NCBI GenBank assembly: GCA_921293015.1
Contig: OV121088.1
Location: forward strand, 29,983,645 to 30,047,644
DNA: 64,000 nucleotides
Direction: 5' to 3'
Source: Phorcus lineatus
Lineage: Eukaryota > Mollusca > Gastropoda > Trochida > Trochidae
Part shown: positions 62,801 to 64,000 of the stretch, one piece after another
Numbering within the stretch: position 1 is the first letter of the stretch
Layout of the letters: each line of letters opens with the position of its first letter
The notes under the pieces: generated by a model
Told to the model about the DNA's origin: nothing
What the model saw: only the letters and a program-made list of their open reading frames with translations
Database searches by the model: none
Made by a program: the position numbers and the translations under genes

Positions 62801-64000
62801 GGAACGGAATAACGCTATGGTTCTCAGCTCTCGTATATATGGTAGTTTTGATTACACATTGGGATATACATCGGCGTAATACTAATCAGCGACTCTGCAG
62901 TGACTGAACATTATGCTTATGGCTTATAATTACGATATAACCCGTACCTTGTCAGCGATTCTTTACTTTCTCTTTCCCAATACCAAGGGTACGAGGAACA
63001 TGAGGAGCCCTACAATCTGGCTCCTCAACTTGGATCATTCGAGGTGGTGGCTGAGGCAAACAACAAGTTCCTGAGACAGACGGTCCTACAACAACCCCTC
63101 CCCTGGTGTTTCACCTTCCTTGAACACAACCACAACAGGACTCTCGGTATCATTGGAGACCACAACTGGTGAGATTGTGGTGGTTCGCGAGGATTTTTAT
63201 ATGATTGGATTGTGTCGACCAAGTTAATACTAGCTGTAATGACATACGCCATGACTTCTTGGAATACAAGCCCTAGAAAATGAGTAGAAAAGCGATGGGT
63301 AAAAATAATTCAAACTATTCATTATTAAGTTAATTCTAGTCAACGAATGTTTTTTAATGCTACAAAATTTAATGAAATTCCAGGAGAAAACCTAGGTTTC
63401 TCCCTTATTCATATTTTATCTACTACTTTCAAACTGTGGCTGTATACCGTCGTTTTGTGATTCTATGGGACATGTTATTGGTTGGAAATACGTATTATTA
63501 ATAAATACCAATATCTATTTATTTTCTGTTCCATTTCATCGATAAGTATTGACTGATTATGAAAAGTATGAATTTGTTAAATGGTGAAGTAGAATTTGAA
63601 TAAAACGTTTAAAGTCATATATCGAAAAACAGATATACGCCACATCGACACAATTGAGTCAAACATTAGTTTTTAAACTTTTATGTAGCAGAAATAGGAC
63701 AAACGCCGTGCTAGATTATAGGTTATATGACTAGTATACATGGGAGGTAGAATTTTGGTTTGTGAAAATAACTATAAGGGTTTTACTCGGTTATCAAGGG
63801 AACAAAGGAAGCGTAAGTTATGAGGCATTTAGGGGTGAAAAGTTGAGTGAGATGATTTGACCTTTAATCAGTAAATATGGTATCAAAGCCAACTAAATTT
63901 TTAAAAAGATAAACCAAAGTATATAAAGTGACATGGAGTGACTTTACTTGCCATACCAATTATTCAACAATTCTCCTGACCAACCCAGGGGTAACATCAG
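50883..64000 (+). CDS. GALC: Galactocerebrosidase (galactosylceramidase, GH59), 3' end beyond the window
   Basis: GALC is the lysosomal hydrolase that removes galactose from galactosylceramide and psychosine. In-phase GT-AG exons: 50883-51014, 51975-52043, 53066-53129, 53690-53778, 54614-54778, 55337-55375, 56525-56652, 57485-57602, 58224-58261, 58734-58858, 59438-59577, 60634-60723, 61315-61407, 62448-62589, 62988-63168, and probably 63989 onward (TGG|GGTAACATC). That gives 537 complete codons against 685 residues in human. A signal peptide ([20 protein letters not shown]) precedes [20 protein letters not shown]. Family landmarks: [66 protein letters not shown] (acid/base Glu about 177), HYPGTQ, WASEDYN (nucleophile Glu about 252), [51 protein letters not shown]. 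The lectin-like C-terminus is missing only because the window ends. The ATG at 50883 is chosen for its signal peptide. The introns contain exon-duplication debris and minisatellites. Confidence 0.95.
52532..52745. mobile_element. Left-end fragment related to the TTAA element at 35 kb
   Basis: It starts TTAAAGGGGCTGTTGGTGAG and carries GATCGAAAACCGGACA, GCGTGCGCAA and GCAGACAGACA in the same order as the 35007 element. No right end was seen. A third occurrence of GATCGAAAACCGGACA at 50557, followed by GGCGCGTGTC, marks another fragment. Confidence 0.5.
53753..54135 (+). repeat. Tandem copies of the GALC exon-4 3' end plus splice donor and intron start
   Basis: The genuine exon end (TGGTGGCTTATGAAGGAGGC then CAAGAAG|GTGAGT at 53778) and about 90 bp of following intron are repeated at about 53873, 53991 and 54106 with a ~115-120-bp period. 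Copies 2 and 3 have lost the donor (AAAAGATGAGT). Copy 3 has an in-frame TAG. Copy 4 again reads AAAAGGTGAGTTCC, an intact donor in a different phase. Upstream of copies 2 and 3 sits TTACTTTATTCAG, which looks like an acceptor. Confidence 0.9.
56099..56177 (+). pseudogene. Decayed copy of the GALC exon-7 start (relic A)
   Basis: ATCCCACTTTATATCACGCT followed by TCCACTACTGAAACCGATGT and TGGATGTTATCGGCTTTCAA resembles the true junction at 56502-56577 (CACTTTATTTTATACTTCAG|CTACTGAGACAGATGTTGGA). The reading frame is still open ([16 protein letters not shown]) but the acceptor AG is lost (TTCCAC). Confidence 0.75.
56335..56400 (+). pseudogene. Decayed copy of the GALC exon-7 start (relic B)
   Basis: TTTAATCCCACTTTATTTCA then CACTTCATCTCCTTGGACAA and GTGTTGGATAGTAACGGCTT again resembles the exon-7 junction, but it ends in TTTTAAGGATTAAGA. 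That phrase is also present after relic A (TTTTAAGGATTAAGAAG at 56221), so a unit of roughly 180-200 bp seems to have been duplicated. Confidence 0.7.
57818..58154. mobile_element. TTAAAGGGGCAG MITE in GALC intron 8
   Basis: TTAAAGGGGCAGTAGCACGT at the left and ACGGTTGTACTGTCCCTTTA plus A at the right, with TTAA at both boundaries. The body is homologous to the 44242 copy (ATTGTCTTGCAATTGGTTAA, CATGAGATCA). It lies wholly inside the intron between exons 57602 and 58224. Confidence 0.85.
60136..60596. repeat. Minisatellite, 32-bp unit, ~14 copies (GALC intron 11)
   Basis: The unit is GTAATAAGTTTTGTTAGCAA followed by AATACGATACAT. Copies differ at a few positions (ATGCAAGTA versus ATACATGTA; GTTGGC, GTAAGC and GTCAGC variants). 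It ends about 40 bp before the acceptor at 60634. ORFs through it are by-products. Confidence 0.95.
61671..62200. repeat. Minisatellite, 21-bp unit, ~25 copies (GALC intron 13)
   Basis: The unit is TAGTACCTCGTTGCATTTCA plus C, with variants TATCTCG, ACCTCA and AATATCTC. Because 21 is a multiple of three and the unit lacks stops in several frames, long ORFs of 7-residue repeats (EVLVKCN on minus, TSLHFTS on plus) appear on both strands. These are artefacts. The flanks (CGAACCTATCGCTAGTACCT at 61662 and CAACGAGGTGCGAGTGATAG near 62300) look like inverted ends of the CAATCTC-type element. Confidence 0.95.
63169..63988. other. GALC intron 15, no other feature seen
   Basis: Plain AT-rich intron between the donor TG|GTGAGA and the candidate acceptor CTGACCAACCCAG at the right edge. 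The last 12 bases of the window would continue the protein as W-G-N-I, compatible with the start of the GALC C-terminal domain (after IIGDYNW in human). Confidence 0.5.

Noticed and set aside
1..64000. CRISPR arrays, operons, rRNA or functional tRNA genes
   Set aside because: The tandem arrays have contiguous units without unique spacers. Genes are intron-containing and animal-like. The tRNA-like words at 8.5, 9.2 and 16.7 kb lack a complete cloverleaf.

Overview
The window looks like AT-rich nuclear DNA of an invertebrate animal. Genes are broken by many GT-AG introns, intergenic spacers are long, and small inverted-repeat transposons, SINE-like copies and tandem repeats are dense. Recurrent modules such as GTGAGTGAGTTG...CGCCGCTTGGGCAATAT and AGCTCATCAGGTCTG-type elements recall repeats I associate with molluscs, so a mollusc is my best guess. 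That is inference; no taxonomic marker gene is present.

Layout. 0-11 kb: a 63-bp tandem array, several inverted-repeat elements, a candidate orphan first exon on the minus strand (5.8-6.1 kb) and an 890-bp giant palindrome (8.4-9.3 kb). 11.4-11.9 kb: an intact PNRC-type gene (+). 13.2-14.0 kb: coding-like blocks of an unrecognised small gene or pseudogene (+). 16.6-23.3 kb: SINE debris, a mobile element with internal tandem units, a dead Tc1-like transposon and a duplicated block. 23.8-34.0 kb: a PRC1/Ase1/MAP65 gene (-), assembled from at least eleven exons plus alternative last exons. 35.0-36.9 kb: a TTAA-bounded element. 40.0-47.9 kb: a three-exon BTB-NPH3-like gene (-). 50.9-64.0 kb: a galactocerebrosidase (GALC, GH59) gene (+) that runs off the right edge, with decayed exon duplications and two minisatellites in its introns.

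The genes are not an operon and do not obviously work together. PNRC proteins belong to mRNA decay and nuclear-receptor signalling, PRC1 bundles antiparallel microtubules at the central spindle, and GALC degrades galactosylceramide in lysosomes. The most unusual item is the 592-residue BTB-NPH3-like protein. NPH3/NRL proteins are usually described from land plants (phototropin signalling, CUL3 adaptors), yet here a spliced gene of that architecture sits between two ordinary animal genes.

Exon joins were made by eye from splice signals, reading-frame phase and family resemblance. No transcript or database evidence was available.
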